Position numbers and translations under genes: made by a program. This document shows positions 63,130 to 64,000 of a DNA stretch of 64,000 bases, piece after piece. The notes under the pieces are model-generated. The model was not told where the DNA came from. It was given only the letters and a program-made list of their open reading frames with translations, and did not search any database. Position 1 is the first letter of the stretch, and every line of letters begins with the position of its first letter. Location of the stretch: assembly GCF_003012735.1 (NCBI RefSeq), contig NZ_PXYI01000001.1:806001-870000 (forward strand). Direction: 5' to 3'. This stretch comes from Allosphingosinicella deserti. Its GTDB lineage: Bacteria > Pseudomonadota > Alphaproteobacteria > Sphingomonadales > Sphingomonadaceae.

Positions 63130-63187
63130 TCACGGGACTTTCTCGGGTGGGCTGCGGCCGCCGTCTTTGCCATCGGTCTGCCTGCGG

Positions 63188-63361
63188 TCAACCGCCGAAG
63201 CGACGCTTCTCCGTCACCTCAAGCTGAGTGAGACGACCCTCGTGAATGGTGAGGGTGATCGTCCCGAAGCGTACCGAGCCCGCTTTCTCCCGGACGACGC
63301 GCATCGCCTCGTCGAGCGCCTGAAGCGGCTGCGGCCTGGTTCCGAACGTCATGTCGCTCAT
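63188..63361 (-). CDS. YezD/DUF2292 small protein
   Basis: 57 residues from ATG 63361, preceded by GGAGGATTCG. ALDEAMRVVREKAGSVRFGTITLTIHEGRL split around residues 15-45 and the end VTEKRRF match DUF2292, a small protein often beside sulfur assimilation genes. The longer open frame to 63427 lacks homology. It opens the sulfur/oxyanion operon. Confidence 0.8.
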   Translation of the reverse strand: MSDMTFGTRPQPLQALDEAMRVVREKAGSVRFGTITLTIHEGRLTQLEVTEKRRFGG

Positions 63362-63407
63362 CGAATCCTCCTCGTCGACTTGTGTCGATTCGTGGTGCAG
63401 TAGTATC

Positions 63408-63424
63408 TCAACCGAATTAGTTGA
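63408..63424. promoter_or_regulatory. Possible LysR-type site before the sulfur/oxyanion operon
   Basis: TCAAC-7-GTTGA is a perfect inverted repeat with an AT-rich centre, 47 bases upstream of the YezD start. T-N11-A spacing is compatible with LysR regulators such as CysB/Cbl. No LysR gene is in the window. Confidence 0.35.
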
Positions 63425-63475
63425 CAATAGGCTCCGTCAAAAAATGTTCCTGTGCGCACTGCCGCACGCAAAGGT

Positions 63476-63511
63476 TCGAGGCGCCCCGGTCCGTCGTCCG
63501 GGGCGCCTCGA
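63476..63511 (-). terminator. Strong hairpin after the RBBP9-like gene
   Basis: TCGAGGCGCCCCGG, an 8-base loop, and its exact complement form a 14-bp stem 45 bases beyond the stop at 63556. A short T-run (CCTTTG) follows on the minus strand. It probably ends that transcript. Confidence 0.6.
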
Positions 63512-63555
63512 GAGCAGCCCACCTCGCGAAGGCTGCCCAAGCTCATGAAAGGCTC

Positions 63556-64000
63556 TCAGGCAAAAGCGGTCCTCAGGCCCAGTTCGGCGACGAGCAGGTT
63601 CGGATTGTGGCCGGTCAGACGGGCGAGCAGCGGCAGCCCCTCCGCCCACGCGCCGACCGGGGATTCGGCATTGATGTGCCCGGCAAAGCCGGCGTCGACG
63701 AACTCGCTTCCCCAGGCCGAGGCGATCTCCTGCGCCCGGGCGAAGCTGCAATAGGTATCGTCGCGGCTTGCCACGACGAGGCTGGGAAATGGCAGCCGCA
63801 CCCGGGGGATCGGGCGGAAGTCGCGGATCCGCGGATCGACATCCTCGGCGTCGACATCGGGCGGGGCGACGAGGAGTGCGCCGCAGACCTTTTCGCGGAA
63901 GGCTTCGCTCCACGAGAGGGCCGCCCACCAGGCGAGCGCTACGCAGCCGAGGCTATGCGCGACCAGCACGACGCCGCGGGGCGCCTCGCGAACGGCGCGA
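63556..64000 (-). CDS. RBBP9/YdeN-type alpha/beta hydrolase (5' end beyond the window)
   Basis: About 147 residues are visible; the frame is open to the right edge. The nucleophile elbow is in VLVAHSLGCVALAWW, LLVAPPDVDAEDVDP follows, VVASRDDTYCSFARAQ carries the Asp, and FAGHINAES the His, so the triad is complete. These serine hydrolases (PF06821 type) act on small esters. The hairpin at 63476 follows the gene. Confidence 0.82.
   Translation of the reverse strand, partial: RAVREAPRGVVLVAHSLGCVALAWWAALSWSEAFREKVCGALLVAPPDVDAEDVDPRIRDFRPIPRVRLPFPSLVVASRDDTYCSFARAQEIASAWGSEFVDAGFAGHINAESPVGAWAEGLPLLARLTGHNPNLLVAELGLRTAFA

Overview
The window is high-GC DNA from an alphaproteobacterium, most likely a sphingomonad (Sphingomonas-type). 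The evidence is three large TonB-dependent receptors next to sugar or oxyanion uptake genes, many GTG starts, ATGA/GTGA-coupled operons, a REP-associated transposase relic and a sphingomonad-style N-acetylglucosamine locus. No rRNA, tRNA or CRISPR array was seen.

Layout. 1-1756: efflux pair (HlyD partial, DHA2-type MFS). 2400-6003: four-gene overlapping operon (SDR, GlcG-like, SnoaL-like, TMEM175-like) divergent from an AraC regulator. 6004-10500: scarred region with an integrase remnant, a large pectate-lyase-fold secreted protein, a shortened DUF3606 gene and a broken REP transposase. 10686-14479: small secreted or unknown proteins and an SDR/TetR divergent pair with operators. 14538-35849: a complete non-flagellar type III secretion system (T3SS). 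Its left arm (minus strand) runs SctU, FliO-like, SctQ, SctR, SctS, SctT, LuxR-type regulator, followed by an EspA-like secreted protein and a DUF6683-like protein. Its right arm (plus strand) runs lytic transglycosylase, SctV, SctC, SctD, SctF-like, SctI, SctJ, SctK, SctL, SctN, SctO, SctP. 36037-44824: LacI-controlled xylan-type locus (GH43, MFS, TonB receptor, CE1-like esterase). 44933-49573: effector island. 49580-56353: N-acetylglucosamine locus (Gfo/Idh, NagA, SIS deaminase, GntR, TonB receptor). 56397-58228: GGDEF protein, small protein, lone receiver. 58408-63361: oxyanion/sulfur operon (YezD/DUF2292, TauE, TonB receptor, ChrA). 63556-64000: RBBP9-like hydrolase, cut by the window end.

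Main discovery candidate. A 17-bp palindromic box, consensus CTMAACGAWTCGYTTAG, occurs six times, in front of the EspA-like gene, a divergent pair of unknowns, a LysM/peptidase/lysozyme gene, and a divergent effector island. I infer that it is the operator of the LuxR-type regulator encoded at the end of the SctU operon. The box-controlled genes include three toxin-like proteins without a Sec signal, each followed at once by a small gene. A multidomain peptidoglycan hydrolase is followed by a small periplasmic protein. A GHSLGG lipase is followed by an ankyrin protein with a lipoprotein-like signal. A nuclease with a pre-toxin domain is followed by a YezG/DUF600-like cytoplasmic protein. In each pair the predicted compartment of the small protein matches that of the toxin's target. 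Together with the absence of a recognisable translocon pore gene, this suggests a T3SS that delivers antibacterial effectors protected by immunity proteins. The same regulon carries two DUF1521 (metal-inducible autocleavage) proteins, one with an intact GDPH site and one in which the site has decayed to GAAQ. Gene identities are read from sequence motifs and remembered families. Function, secretion and regulation are inference.
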